Below, one piece after another: positions 63,867 to 64,000 of a stretch of 64,000 nucleotides of DNA (its first letter is position 1; the number at the start of each line of letters is the position of its first letter). The notes under the pieces are model-generated. The model made no database searches and was not told the origin of the DNA. It worked only from the letters and a program-made list of their open reading frames with translations. Origin of the DNA: Alteromonas sp. C1M14 (GTDB lineage: Bacteria > Pseudomonadota > Gammaproteobacteria > Enterobacterales > Alteromonadaceae); contig NZ_JAHKQF010000011.1 of NCBI RefSeq assembly GCF_018860965.1, positions 1-64,000 of the forward strand. The letters run 5' to 3'. The position numbers and the translations under genes are program-made.

Positions 63867-64000
63867 GTGAACCGTCGTAAAAAAATCATCAAAAAACTTC
63901 AGAAAAAAGATAAAAAGGCCAATGCTAAAATTCATAAGAGTAATAAGCCGAGTTATATCTCTAAAGCTGAACGGGAAAAGCTAGTTGCGCAAGCCAATAT
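63867..64000 (+). CDS. DUF2986-like small basic protein (partial at window end)
   Basis: 44 codons are visible from a GTG at 63867, six bases after AAGGGGA. The sequence is very lysine-rich (MNRRKKIIKKLQKKDKKANAK) and continues NKPSYISKAEREKL, the pattern of DUF2986, a short family of Alteromonadales and Vibrionales. The C-terminus is beyond the window. Function unknown. Confidence 0.7.
   Translation, partial: MNRRKKIIKKLQKKDKKANAKIHKSNKPSYISKAEREKLVAQAN

Overview
The window looks like chromosome of a marine gammaproteobacterium of the Alteromonadales, probably Alteromonadaceae. The evidence is the conserved core order mreB-mreC-mreD-maf-rng-yhdP-nitrilase-tldD, then darP (yjgA), pmbA and arcA, the ArcA sequence itself, and the many TonB-dependent receptors. 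The genus cannot be fixed from sequence alone. There are no rRNA genes, no CRISPR array and one tRNA (Phe).

Region 1 (1-22 kb) is catabolic. A sigma-54 enhancer-binding activator (4470-6470, minus) sits among aldA (aldehyde dehydrogenase), an outer-membrane porin and a periplasmic PQQ-dependent alcohol dehydrogenase. All three of those promoters carry a -24/-12 sigma-54 element with TGTCGCA/TGCGACA-type half-sites 90-150 bp upstream, so they are proposed as one regulon. Downstream of the dehydrogenase come a Tat-exported Rieske protein, a small secreted protein of unknown function, a 1089-residue fusion of a di-heme cytochrome c peroxidase-like domain to FG-GAP/UnbV repeats, a TonB receptor resembling the PQQ importer PqqU (YncD), and a small multi-pass membrane protein. 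A lactate permease, D-lactate dehydrogenase, LysR regulator and a DcaP-like porin follow. A plausible reading is short-chain alcohol or diol oxidation: alcohol to aldehyde in the periplasm, aldehyde to acid by AldA, and hydroxy-acid use by the permease and dehydrogenase.

Region 2 (22-45.5 kb) is mostly housekeeping: an acyltransferase, an orphan pilin-like protein, the mreBCD shape genes, maf, RNase G, YhdP, a nitrilase-family amidase, TldD/PmbA, DarP, ArcA, an orphan histidine kinase, glycogen synthase, RsmC, TrmB, an alpha/beta hydrolase, MutY, YggX and tRNA-Phe.

Region 3 (45.5-53 kb) is accessory. It has a frameshifted remnant of an IS91-type transposase, a LemA/DUF3137 pair, an ECF sigma factor with a membrane partner and a divergent small membrane protein around a striking inverted repeat, and then a mobile integron cassette array. 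Seven cassettes in one orientation are separated by six attC sites, and no integrase lies in the window (a CALIN). The cassettes encode a lipoprotein, small membrane proteins, a VOC-fold protein and unknowns.

Region 4 (53-64 kb) has a LytS/LytTR-type two-component pair, an Oar-like TonB receptor, a siderophore-type TonB receptor with a PepSY membrane protein, a DsbA-family oxidoreductase, a decayed gene tail and the start of a DUF2986 gene.
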